Shown here: in pieces, positions 29,892 through 38,041 of the stretch
How the letters are laid out: each line of letters starts with the position of its first letter
Position numbering within the stretch: position 1 is the first letter of the stretch
Assembly (NCBI GenBank): GCA_938008165.1
Contig: CALLLP010000011.1
Coordinates: 57,044 to 121,043, forward strand
Length of the DNA: 64,000 bases
Reading direction: 5' to 3'
DNA from: an uncultured Neomegalonema sp.
GTDB taxonomy: Bacteria > Pseudomonadota > Alphaproteobacteria > Rhodobacterales > Rhodobacteraceae
Translations under genes and position numbers: made by a program
Notes under the pieces: generated by a model
What the model was told of the DNA's origin: nothing
The model's input: the letters and a program-made list of their open reading frames with translations, nothing else
The model's database searches: none

Positions 29892-30479
29892 TTAATCGCT
29901 GTCGTGGGTGCCCGCGCCTGCGCCCGCGCGGGAGGCATCGCTGGCGGGGACGAGAATGCGATGCGACAGCGCGGTGAGGGCGGTCCATCGTGCATCCTTG
30001 ACGGGGCGCGAATGTGCTAGGGGCGCGGTGCCATCCGCACCCGGATCGATGGCGGTGCAGGTCATCGCAGAGGGGGTTAGCTGGCCCCGGATCGATAGCG
30101 ATTGAGGTGCGAGGGTCGCCCCGCCCGTCTCCCATTCGAGCGCAAAGGCTTGGCCCAGCGCATCGGCGGCCCGCCCCATCTGTGCGAGGATGAGAAGCGG
30201 TTGCGCGGTGGTGTCGATGGCAATGGGCTGCGCATCAATCAGCGTCGCGCGGTCAGCGAGGGCGACCCCGCGCGCCAAGGCGCAAGGGCGCCCGGTTCTG
30301 CGGCAGCATTGTGCGCCATCGCTCAGCATATCCGCGATCGCTTCGGCCCCCGGCAGGCCATGGGAGGCGAGCCATCGCGCCGATTTGCCCGCTTCTTCCG
30401 CCATGCCCCAAGCGCAGCCATGGCCCCGTGCGGCTTTGCGGCAAGTTGCATCGATTTCCGCGAGGGTGACGACCGGCAC
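29892..30479 (-). CDS. Conserved protein of unknown function (DUF3726-like)
   Basis: 195 aa from GTG 30479, two nt after the upstream stop; the track start lies within the upstream gene. The N-terminal half (LAEIDATCRKAARGHGCAWG, then MAEEAGKSARWLASHGLPG) resembles what I recall of DUF3726, an uncharacterised family of Rhodobacteraceae. No signal peptide, membrane segment or catalytic motif is seen. Several cysteines occur (CCRRTGRPCALARG) without clear metal-site spacing. Tightly coupled to the 558-aa gene upstream, so they may form one functional unit. Confidence 0.62.
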   Translation of the reverse strand: MPVVTLAEIDATCRKAARGHGCAWGMAEEAGKSARWLASHGLPGAEAIADMLSDGAQCCRRTGRPCALARGVALADRATLIDAQPIAIDTTAQPLLILAQMGRAADALGQAFALEWETGGATLAPQSLSIRGQLTPSAMTCTAIDPGADGTAPLAHSRPVKDARWTALTALSHRILVPASDASRAGAGAGTHDSD

Positions 30480-30481
30480 GC

Positions 30482-32158
30482 CTAGGCCCAATCGTCTTCG
30501 GGTGCATCCGCCATCTCGTCTGGAAAGGGGGCATTGCGATAGAGGCAAATGCGCACCCATCGGTCAGAGCGGGGATCGAAGCGGTTCGCGCCGAAAAAGG
30601 CCAGTTTGCACCGCAGTATGTCGATGGGCAACATAGTGGCATCGATCAGGTTTTCGCGGATTTCCGAATAAGGGCGCGAGGCGGCAATCTGTACGCGGCG
30701 GACGGTATGGCGGTATTCGGGGCATCGCAGCAGGAAATCGGCGAGGAGCGTCTCGCCCGCCTCCCCCGACAGGGCCACATCGAGGGCACAGAGCGCGCGC
30801 GAGATGTCGAGTGGTTCTTCCAGTTCTCCGCCCGGTTCCTCATGCCGTTGCCCAAGGCGAGGTTCGAGTTTTTCTTCCGAGACATACCAGAACCGGGCGC
30901 AGGCATCGGCAGGGCCATGATCGATCCGGGTGGCCCAATCATAGGCATCCGCGATGATGCGGCGCAGGGCATCGACACTCATGGTCCCATCGATGCGGAA
31001 ACAGGCGGTTTCGTCTGTTGCCATCGTGGATATGAGATCGTCCACCAGATCGCCATAGGGTTCGAGGATCAGGGCGACGAGTTGCTCCTGTCCCTCCATC
31101 GACAGGGTGGTTTCGGACCATCGGACCAAGGCATCCCACGGGGCCACTTGGTCAAGGACACCGGCATCGATATGCGCGGTCAGGCGATCGAGATCGGCGC
31201 GCAGGTGATCGAGTTTCGGGATTTGGACGGGATGCTCCGAGCGCCAGCCCGCCGCATTTTCCCGCGCGCGGGCGAGCCGGTTCAGAAAGACGGCGCGGCT
31301 CTGGGGCGTGGCATCGGGCAGGGCGCGAACGCGGGCGATGGCGGTTTCGCGGGCCGTCATCCAAGCGTTCAGGAGAGCGGGATGGTTTACGAGAAACGGG
31401 GCCATTCCGAGGCCGGTGGAATTGCCGATCCCAAGGCGACGGCGCAGGGGCGGGTCGATGCGCGCGGCCCGGTCACCGCCCTTCATGCGGGCCATATGCT
31501 CCACGAGATCGAGCGAAAAGCTGCGAATCAGCCAGACGGCCAGCATCTCCGCATGGAAGGGCGCGCTCATGATGGTGCGTTCTGCGAGGACGGCGCGATC
31601 CGCCGCCCCGAATTTGCCCGATCCATAGACGGCGGTGGTGCGCATCAGATAGCCGACCGACTCGATTTGCTCTGCATCCGGCTGCGCGCCCTCTGCAAGC
31701 CGGTCCACGACATGCGCCCAGAGACGAACGGAGCGGTTGGCGCGGGAGAGCGAGAGTTCACGGTCCGAGATGCGCCCCGCCTCCTGCTTTGGCACATTGC
31801 GCGACAGGCGAGCGATGTCATCGGCATCCGGTGTGCCGTCAAACAGGGCAAAGGTTGCGTCCCATGCGGTCGCAATCACCCGATCGGAGCGCATGTGATC
31901 CGGCAGGTCATGGGCAAAGGCGACCAGCGAATAGGTTCGGCGGGGACCAATCGCGCGATAGACGGCATGGCCAACACCCTGCGCATCCACCTGCCAGACA
32001 GGCCGGTCGAAGCACCAGTTCTCTCGTTTGAGCGACCGCAAAAGCGAGCGCATGAAACTGAGCCGGTTCTGGTGTGCGCTGCCCATCCGGGCGAGGCGCA
32101 TCACCTCGGATGGGTTGCGAAGAGGGACGATGGTGATAGGGTCGGGGCGCGTATCCAT
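30482..32158 (-). CDS. Conserved hypothetical protein, 558 aa, possible operon partner of the DUF3726-like gene
   Basis: 558 aa, probably cytoplasmic: no signal peptide or membrane helix. Not recognised. Visible features are an N-terminal basic segment (PSEVMRLARMGSAHQNRLSF), a mixed alpha/beta stretch (GVGHAVYRAIGPRRTYSLVA, FAHDLPDHMRSDRVIATAWD), a long helical middle, and an acidic C-terminus ending PEDDWA. Codon use and GC look like the neighbours. ATG 32158 begins the ORF and there is no coding overlap upstream. The 2-nt spacing to the next gene argues for co-function. I assign no activity. Confidence 0.75.
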   Translation of the reverse strand: MDTRPDPITIVPLRNPSEVMRLARMGSAHQNRLSFMRSLLRSLKRENWCFDRPVWQVDAQGVGHAVYRAIGPRRTYSLVAFAHDLPDHMRSDRVIATAWDATFALFDGTPDADDIARLSRNVPKQEAGRISDRELSLSRANRSVRLWAHVVDRLAEGAQPDAEQIESVGYLMRTTAVYGSGKFGAADRAVLAERTIMSAPFHAEMLAVWLIRSFSLDLVEHMARMKGGDRAARIDPPLRRRLGIGNSTGLGMAPFLVNHPALLNAWMTARETAIARVRALPDATPQSRAVFLNRLARARENAAGWRSEHPVQIPKLDHLRADLDRLTAHIDAGVLDQVAPWDALVRWSETTLSMEGQEQLVALILEPYGDLVDDLISTMATDETACFRIDGTMSVDALRRIIADAYDWATRIDHGPADACARFWYVSEEKLEPRLGQRHEEPGGELEEPLDISRALCALDVALSGEAGETLLADFLLRCPEYRHTVRRVQIAASRPYSEIRENLIDATMLPIDILRCKLAFFGANRFDPRSDRWVRICLYRNAPFPDEMADAPEDDWA

Positions 32159-32200
32159 GGCGCGATAACGCCATGGAACGCGCCCCGGTGCAAGAAGAGC

Positions 32201-32617
32201 TTAAACAGACAAAAGCCGGTCTCGATCACGCAGCAGGAACAGTGCGATCAGCGCGCCCAGAATTGGCCAGTTCGCCCAGAACAGGATTTGCGGCACGGCG
32301 AAGGGATCCGCATGCATCTTGAGCGATACGATGGTCGTGGCGAGATGCATCAGCAAAAGCGCGCCATAGGTGATCGTCTTTTTGGCCCCGGCGGCAAAGC
32401 CGAGAACCAGCAGCAATTGCAGAACACCGAGGGCATAGGGCAGGGCGCTTGGCATCGTTTCCTTGTTCTGGCCGTAAAAGCCCGCAAAGACCGCTTTCGC
32501 GTGCTCGACATTCAACAGCTTGTCGAAGGCCCAGATGAGAAACAGGATGGTCAGACCGACCCGGAGCGCGAGCAGGGCGCGTTCGAGGGTTGGGTCGCGA
32601 TGAGGCATATCGGTCAT
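32201..32617 (-). CDS. DoxX-like four-helix membrane protein
   Basis: 138 aa from ATG 32617 behind a CGGAG site; the track adds 35 residues. Four hydrophobic helices: LALRVGLTILFLIWAFDKLL, LPYALGVLQLLLVLGFAAG, ITYGALLLMHLATTIVSL and ILFWANWPILGALIALFLL. The pattern GLTILFLIWAFDKLLN followed by FAGFYG resembles DoxX-like small membrane proteins. Function unknown. It stands between the 558-aa gene and the cobalamin cluster, separated from cobC by 177 bp without evident genes. Confidence 0.65.
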   Translation of the reverse strand: MTDMPHRDPTLERALLALRVGLTILFLIWAFDKLLNVEHAKAVFAGFYGQNKETMPSALPYALGVLQLLLVLGFAAGAKKTITYGALLLMHLATTIVSLKMHADPFAVPQILFWANWPILGALIALFLLRDRDRLLSV

Positions 32618-32794
32618 GGGTAAATCTCCGGGATGATCAAGGATTTCGGAGTATTCTTTGGCCATGAATGCGCCAAGGCCCCGCACGAAGGCGTGAAGCA
32701 CCGTGATTGAAAGCGATCTCACCGGGCAGGATGATCCTCGCCCGACCCCTAGACCGCGCCAAAACGACAGGAGCGAGCATCCTTGGGGGGCGCC

Positions 32795-33355
32795 CTATCG
32801 CAAGTTCCACCCGGCCAGAACCGTGCGCCCCGGATTATGCCAGATCAGGGCGCGGTTTCCCCACTGGATTTCGAAGGCCATGCTTTTTGCCGGGGTCGAT
32901 CCGGTGACATGGGCCGCGATCAGGCGCAAGGGGCCGCCATGGGAAACGATGACGAGGGGGGTGTTCTCGATCTCGATACTGTGCCACCCGTCGAGAACCC
33001 GCGCGGCCATCGCCTCGACCGACTCGCCGCCCGGCGGGGTATAGCCGCCGATGTCCTGCGCCCAAGCGTCGATCTCGTCGCGGGGCAGGTCACCCCATTG
33101 CCGCCCCTCCCACGCGCCGAAATTCATCTCTACAAGGCGGTCATCCGTCGCGACGGTGCCCCCTGCGAGGGCCTCGGCCAAGGCCCGTGCGCGTCGTTGG
33201 GGGCTGCATAGAAACCGTGCACCGGCGGGGATCGCCGGGGCGAGGCGGGCGGCATCGGCGGCGAGGTGCTTGGGATCCGGCTCCAGATCGAGCGATCCAT
33301 AGCATGTACCGCCCGGCGCGACGGTCTTTGGATGGCGGATCAGATGGACATCCAT
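32795..33355 (-). CDS. cobC: Histidine phosphatase, probable alpha-ribazole phosphatase
   Basis: 186 aa. The phosphohistidine site is HLIRHPKT (RHP in place of the usual RHG), with FLCSPQRRARALAEAL, LVEMNFGAWEGRQWGDL and the second catalytic His in VIVSHGGPLRLI. These match the phosphoglycerate-mutase-like superfamily. Position at the end of cobT-cobS suggests dephosphorylation of alpha-ribazole or adenosylcobalamin 5'-phosphate. ATG 33355 overlaps the cobS end by 16 bp; the track start is inside cobS in another frame. Confidence 0.82.
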   Translation of the reverse strand: MDVHLIRHPKTVAPGGTCYGSLDLEPDPKHLAADAARLAPAIPAGARFLCSPQRRARALAEALAGGTVATDDRLVEMNFGAWEGRQWGDLPRDEIDAWAQDIGGYTPPGGESVEAMAARVLDGWHSIEIENTPLVIVSHGGPLRLIAAHVTGSTPAKSMAFEIQWGNRALIWHNPGRTVLAGWNLR

Positions 33356-34125
33356 GCGCTCGCTCCCACCAGAAAGGCAGTTTCGGCCAATTGTTGCTGG
33401 GCGCCGATCGTATCGCCCGTCCAGCCGCCAAGGCGCTTTTTCATGACGTTGAACACCACGACAACCGTGATCGCGGTACAGGCGATGGCGAGCGCACAGC
33501 CGATCAGGCGCAGGGGGTTGATCGCGAAGGCAACGGCAATCATCGGGGTGACGCTGAGGATGGCGAAAGCGATCGTGCGAACCCATTCGCCGGTCACGAT
33601 ATCGCGCGAGATCGGCGTGACCTTCGCCTCTGCCGGATCGCGGACATAGGGCAGCGCCTTGAGTGTCGGGTAGAGCCATGCGCGGCTAAGCCCATGGGCG
33701 CCGATCAGGGCCGCCGCCCCCAGCAATGGCGGCATCGCCGTCAGGGCCGCCGCCTTCAGCGCAAGAATGACGATCAGGGCGACCACGCCGAAGGCCCCGA
33801 TATGGCTGTCCTTCATAATCGCCAATGCCCGCACGGGGTCGCGGGCACCGAGACCATCGGCACAATCGGCGAGGCCGTCTTCATGCAGCGCGCCGGTCAG
33901 GACAATGCCGGTGCCCAGCGCGAGGATGGCGGCGATGGCGGGGGTGAAAAGGGCGCTTGCGATGTAGAATACGGCCCCGCAAAGCGCCCCGACAATCCCG
34001 CCGACCAGCGCGAAATAAGGCGTCGCGCGATCGAGGCGCCCCACTTCCCATCCCGTCCATGCCGGAGTGGGCAGACGTGTCAGGAATTGTATGGCGGAAA
34101 AGAACGCCTGTGCCTCGCGCTTCAT
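33340..34125 (-). CDS. cobS: Adenosylcobinamide-GDP ribazoletransferase (cobalamin synthase)
   Basis: 261 aa polytopic inner-membrane enzyme joining adenosylcobinamide-GDP with alpha-ribazole(-phosphate). Seen: N-terminal FFSAIQFLTRLPTPAW, the metal-binding LHEDGLADCADGLG with following RALAIMKDSHIGAFG, and multiple hydrophobic helices (FALVGGIVGALCGAVFYIA, FGVVALIVILALKAAAL). Full length for the family. Its ATG overlaps the cobT stop (ATGA). Confidence 0.94.
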   Translation of the reverse strand: MKREAQAFFSAIQFLTRLPTPAWTGWEVGRLDRATPYFALVGGIVGALCGAVFYIASALFTPAIAAILALGTGIVLTGALHEDGLADCADGLGARDPVRALAIMKDSHIGAFGVVALIVILALKAAALTAMPPLLGAAALIGAHGLSRAWLYPTLKALPYVRDPAEAKVTPISRDIVTGEWVRTIAFAILSVTPMIAVAFAINPLRLIGCALAIACTAITVVVVFNVMKKRLGGWTGDTIGAQQQLAETAFLVGASAWMSI

Positions 34126-35129
34126 CGTGGATAATCGGCAAGATCGGTGAGGATCGCGGCAGCGGCGCGCACCATCGGGATCGCCAATGCGGCCCCCGAT
34201 CCTTCACCGAGGCGCAGACCCAGATCGAGCAGGGGATCGGCCTCCAGCGCATCGAGGATCGCTTTGGCCCCCGGTTCCGCCGAGCGATGGGCGAAGACCA
34301 TGCGCTCGCGGGCCGGGGGAGCGATGCGCGCGGCGACCAAGGCGGCGGCTCCGGCGATGAAGCCGTCGATGATGACGATCCGGTTTTCCGCCGCCCCGCC
34401 CAGCATGAATCCGGCCATCATCGCAATCTCGAATCCGCCGAATTCGGCCAGAACATCGAGCGGGTCCGTGGCATCGCTACGGGCGGCGGCCTTGGCCAGT
34501 GCGGCGCGTTTGCGGGTCAGGCCCTCATCGTCCAGCCCCGCCCCACGCCCAATCACGGCGTCAAGCGGAGCGGGCGCAAGGCGGTGCACGATCAGGCTGG
34601 CGGCGGCGGTATTGCCGATCCCCATCTCGCCGGGCGCGAGGATGTCGACGCCATCGGCCACCGCGCTGCGGGCCAGAGCCATCCCCTTCTCCAGCGCTGT
34701 ATCGCGCTGTTCGGGGGTCATGGCCGGTTTTTGAGCGGCGTTTTGGGTGCCGGGGGCAATTTTTGCATCGATCAGGTCGGGATGCGCGGGCAGGGCGGAC
34801 ATGACCCCTGCATCGACCACCCGCAGTTCTGCCCCCGCGATCCGGGTAAAGGCCGAAATGGTCGCCCCGCCCGCCAGAAAATTACCGACCATCGCGGCGG
34901 TGACTTCGGGCGGATGAGACGACACCCCTTCGGCGGTCAACCCGTGATCCCCCGCAAAAATCACCGAGCGGGCCTTGCCCAGCGAGGGCCGCTCCTCGCC
35001 CCGGATCAATGCAATCCGCAGCGCCAGCGCTTCTAGCCGTCCAAGCGATCCGACGGGTTTCGCCTTGCCGTCGATCACGGTGCGGATAGTGGGTTCCCGG
35101 CTGTGGTCGAGGGGGGGGATAGGGGTCAT
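34122..35129 (-). CDS. cobT: Nicotinate-nucleotide--dimethylbenzimidazole phosphoribosyltransferase
   Basis: 335 aa. Makes alpha-ribazole phosphate from dimethylbenzimidazole and nicotinate mononucleotide. Seen: KPVGSLGRLEALALRIALI, SVIFAGDHGLTAEGVSSHP, the phosphate-binding GEMGIGNTAAASL, and the C-terminal LGLRLGEGSGAALAIP holding the catalytic Glu. ATG 35129 (MTPIPPLDH) is the family-like start; the track adds 20 residues. First gene of cobT-cobS-cobC. No cobalamin riboswitch is visible in the 109-bp gap upstream. Confidence 0.94.
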   Translation of the reverse strand: MTPIPPLDHSREPTIRTVIDGKAKPVGSLGRLEALALRIALIRGEERPSLGKARSVIFAGDHGLTAEGVSSHPPEVTAAMVGNFLAGGATISAFTRIAGAELRVVDAGVMSALPAHPDLIDAKIAPGTQNAAQKPAMTPEQRDTALEKGMALARSAVADGVDILAPGEMGIGNTAAASLIVHRLAPAPLDAVIGRGAGLDDEGLTRKRAALAKAAARSDATDPLDVLAEFGGFEIAMMAGFMLGGAAENRIVIIDGFIAGAAALVAARIAPPARERMVFAHRSAEPGAKAILDALEADPLLDLGLRLGEGSGAALAIPMVRAAAAILTDLADYPR

Positions 35130-35238
35130 TTTGGGGTCATCCTGCCCCGGCCTTGATCCGGGGCCTCCTTGAACGAAGCGTGGGAGCATAACAGACCCCG
35201 AACCCGGTCCGGGGTAGAAAACCGGGGCAGAAAAAGCG
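35130..35238. repeat. GC-rich palindromic intergenic element
   Basis: Two hairpins: GCCCCGG-N7-CCGGGGC at 35144-35164 and ACCCCG-N9-CGGGGT at 35195-35215. The first, in the context CATCCTGCCCCGGCCTTGAT, looks like the dispersed palindromic repeats known in alphaproteobacterial intergenic regions. It may also terminate the gene at 35239. Only one copy is seen in the window. Confidence 0.45.
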
Positions 35239-36621
35239 TCAATTCAGATCCACGATCTTGCCCGGATTGAGCAGGTTTTGCGGGTCGAGCGTGCGTTTGA
35301 TCTGGCGCATGATCTCGTAGCCATGGCCGTGTTCGGCGGCCATGTATTTCATCTTGCCCATGCCGACCCCATGCTCGCCAGTCACGGTGCCGCCCATTTC
35401 CAGCGCGCGTTCGGCGATGCGATGGGCGAGGGCCTCGGCGGCTTTCAACTCGTCGCGGTCCTGTGGATCGATCAGGATTGCCAGATGAAAATTGCCGTCG
35501 CCGACATGACCGACCACCGGCGCGAGCATCCCGCTTTCGGCGATGTCTTTCTTCGTCTCCAGAATCGCCTCTGCCAGCCGCGAAATCGGGACACAGGCAT
35601 CGGTGACATAGCCATGCGAGCCGGGGCGCAGGGCCTTGACCGCGTAATAGGCATCGTGCCGGGCGCGCCATAGGCGGTTGCGATCCTCGGCTTTGGTGGC
35701 CCAGTCAAAGGCCCCGCCGCCAAATTCCGCCGCGATCTCGCCGAAGCGCTCGGATTGTTCGGCGACGCTCGCATCGGTGCCGTGAAATTCCAGAAACAGG
35801 GTCGGCTTCTCCGCAAGAGAAAGTTTCGAGTAATTATTGACCGCCCGGATCTGCAATTCGTCCAGAAACTCGATCCGCGCGACCGGCAGGCCACTCTGGA
35901 TCGTCAGAATCACGGCATCCACCGCGCCCTTCACACTGTCAAAGGTGCAGACCCCGGACGCCACCGCCTCCGGCTGTCCATAGAGGCGCAAGGTCAATTC
36001 GGTGATGATCCCCAGCGTACCCTCTGACCCGACGAGCAGCTTGGTGAGATCGTACCCGGCGGAGGATTTGCGTGCGCGTGTGCCCGCCCGGATAATCTGT
36101 CCATCGGCCATGACTGCTTCGACTGCCAGCACATTCTCGCGCATGGTGCCGTAGCGGACGGCATTCGTGCCCGATGCGCGGGTCGCGGCCATGCCGCCCA
36201 TCGAGGCATCTGCCCCCGGATCGACAGGGAAAAACAATCCCGTATCGCGCAGATCTTCATTCAGGCGACGGCGCGTCACGCCGGGTTGAACCACCGCGTC
36301 GAGGTCTTCGGGATGGACCGCAAGGATGGCATCCATGCGGCTCATATCGAGGCTGACGCCCCCGCGCAGGGGAACGACATGCCCCTCCAGCGAGGTGCCG
36401 GTGCCATAGGGAACGATGGGGCAATTGCCTGCCGCACAGATGCGCATGATCTGCGCCACTTCTTCGGTCGAGCCGGGGAACAGCACGGCATCGGGGCGCA
36501 CGGGAGCGTGGTACGCCTCGCCATTTGCATGATGATCGCGGACCGCATCCGATGTGGCGCATCGATCGCCATATTCGGATTTCAGCGCGGCGATGGTGGT
36601 GTCGAAGGGCATGGGCGGCAT
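35239..36621 (-). CDS. FAD-binding 2-hydroxyacid oxidase (GlcD/D-lactate dehydrogenase type)
   Basis: 460 aa. The N-terminal PCMH-type FAD domain is seen in VLFPGSTEEVAQIMRICAAG, IVPYGTGTSLEGHVVPLRGG and DASMGGMAATRASGTNAVRY, followed by LLVGSEGTLGIITELTLRL. The C-terminal FAD-oxidase domain has VVGHVGDGNFHLAILID and TGEHGVGMGKMKYM with metal-binding His. This is the D-lactate/glycolate dehydrogenase family, oxidising 2-hydroxyacids with electrons to quinone or cytochrome. GlcE/GlcF partners are absent, favouring a D-lactate dehydrogenase. ATG 36612 (MPFDTT) is an alternative start. Confidence 0.88.
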   Translation of the reverse strand: MPPMPFDTTIAALKSEYGDRCATSDAVRDHHANGEAYHAPVRPDAVLFPGSTEEVAQIMRICAAGNCPIVPYGTGTSLEGHVVPLRGGVSLDMSRMDAILAVHPEDLDAVVQPGVTRRRLNEDLRDTGLFFPVDPGADASMGGMAATRASGTNAVRYGTMRENVLAVEAVMADGQIIRAGTRARKSSAGYDLTKLLVGSEGTLGIITELTLRLYGQPEAVASGVCTFDSVKGAVDAVILTIQSGLPVARIEFLDELQIRAVNNYSKLSLAEKPTLFLEFHGTDASVAEQSERFGEIAAEFGGGAFDWATKAEDRNRLWRARHDAYYAVKALRPGSHGYVTDACVPISRLAEAILETKKDIAESGMLAPVVGHVGDGNFHLAILIDPQDRDELKAAEALAHRIAERALEMGGTVTGEHGVGMGKMKYMAAEHGHGYEIMRQIKRTLDPQNLLNPGKIVDLN

Positions 36622-36817
36622 CCATCGGCAAAAAGGGCAGGGCAGTGCCCCGCAAAATCATGACATTTCTCTACAACGCCCAAGCCCGCCCTCGCAAGCG
36701 CGGGTCTTGGTTTGGAATATTTGCCGAATCCCAGATCGGGGAGGGCGCTTTCTCAGATCAGGTCTTCGGTTATCGACATATCTGCCCTTAAACTCTTGTA
36801 CTGTTTAACCCTGAGAC

Positions 36818-37732
36818 TTAGCTGTCCGTGTCCAGCTTCTGGGTCGGCGATGGCATGGTCTGTTCTGCGGCGGCGTCGCCTTCAGCTTGCTGGGCGACGA
36901 TCTTAAAGGCCTCGCTGCCCGGCATGTTTCGCCAGAACGCGATCTTCGCATATCGTTCGAACAGGTCGGGTGGCAAAACGGTCTTGCGGGGGCGCGGTTC
37001 GACCTTGCGATGCACCCGATGCAGCCCGTCGAGACCAAGCTGGGCATCGAATTGCGGGGCATCGTATTCGACATTATCGAAGTCGTGCTCGAATGGTGCT
37101 TCTTCGAGGAATTCATACAGCAGTTTGAACACTTCCGCCGGGCGCGCGGTCAGCAGATCGTATTCGATCAAGATCAGACGCTTTGCATATTCCGAATAAC
37201 ACGCTTCGCGCAGGGCATGCCACGGATAGCCGACCAGACGATTGGCCCCGGCCAGCGCCTCCACCCGTGTGTAGACGGTCGATCGCTCGGCTGGATTGTT
37301 GAACAGGCGCGTATTCTCAAACGCATTGTTGCGGAACTGGCGCTCCAGCGAATCCATCACCCATGCCACATCGCGGACGCAACAAATCACCTTGGCATCG
37401 GGAAACAGCGTCATCAGAGCCGGAAGATTCGCCGTCCATGCCCGGCTGGTATCGAAGATGACCTCGTTGTCATGGCCAGCGTAATAGCTGTCGAATAACC
37501 CGCGCAGCAGCCGGGCGCGCTGTTCCTGACTCACCATCGTCGAAATTTCGGCGCCCGCTGAGACCTGATTGAGAATACCCTCGAACAAATTCGATACCGG
37601 GCTGGACATGCCCGCATGAAATCTGGGGTTCTGTCTCAACAAAGCCGAGGTCAGCGTGGACCCGGATCGTGGCAATCCTGAAATGAAATTGTACTTACAT
37701 GCGCGCAATGAAGCGCTATCCTGCTCAGCCAA
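36818..37732 (-). CDS. Sulfotransferase family protein
   Basis: 304 aa. The PAPS 5'-phosphosulfate loop is YNFISGLPRSGSTLTSALLR, and VICCVRDVAWVMDSLERQFR supplies the 3'-phosphate-binding Arg/Ser region. Further on, YSEYAKRLILIEYDLLTARP resembles the conserved acceptor-side strand. It transfers a sulfuryl group from PAPS to an unknown acceptor, often a glycan or lipid. It stands alone with non-coding DNA on both sides, so no partner suggests the substrate. Confidence 0.82.
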   Translation of the reverse strand: MAEQDSASLRACKYNFISGLPRSGSTLTSALLRQNPRFHAGMSSPVSNLFEGILNQVSAGAEISTMVSQEQRARLLRGLFDSYYAGHDNEVIFDTSRAWTANLPALMTLFPDAKVICCVRDVAWVMDSLERQFRNNAFENTRLFNNPAERSTVYTRVEALAGANRLVGYPWHALREACYSEYAKRLILIEYDLLTARPAEVFKLLYEFLEEAPFEHDFDNVEYDAPQFDAQLGLDGLHRVHRKVEPRPRKTVLPPDLFERYAKIAFWRNMPGSEAFKIVAQQAEGDAAAEQTMPSPTQKLDTDS

Positions 37733-38041
37733 ATTACCCCCTCAAACCGGCTTTGCATCGCCCGGTTTATCGCGCCATGATCCGTCGCGCGGATCAACTC
37801 ATGGCGGCATGGTGAAATGATTGCAGATTAAAATCAATAGCTTGAATTAGACATGCGAAATTTTTACGGCCTCTGAACACTTCAAAGTAGAATTTTCCGC
37901 GTCAATGGTCTGAAATCTCGCGCTTTTCAGAAATCAGTCATTTCTGGCGTCACGAATACGAAGGATCGGGGTTTATGGATGCCCCGGTTTCGGGGTCGGA
38001 GACAGGAGAAAACGGCGGATGTTATAGGCGCTTTTGACCGC
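37733..38041. other. Non-coding gap between sulfotransferase and recN
   Basis: 309 bp with no credible gene; markedly more AT-rich than its surroundings between 37800 and 37950. It should hold the sulfotransferase promoter. A short stem CCCCG-GTTT-CGGGG at 37982-37995 may end recN transcription. Confidence 0.4.

Noticed and set aside
30707-32623. 638-aa plus-strand ORF
   Set aside because: Antisense to the 558-aa conserved gene, which is operon-spaced with its neighbour. I considered the reverse choice because the 558-aa gene is unrecognised, but the plus-strand translation is Gly/Arg/His-rich like other shadows.
35130-35238. Possible cobalamin riboswitch before cobT
   Set aside because: The gap is only 109 nt and lacks the GCCACTG B12-box pattern; the hairpins fit a palindromic repeat better.
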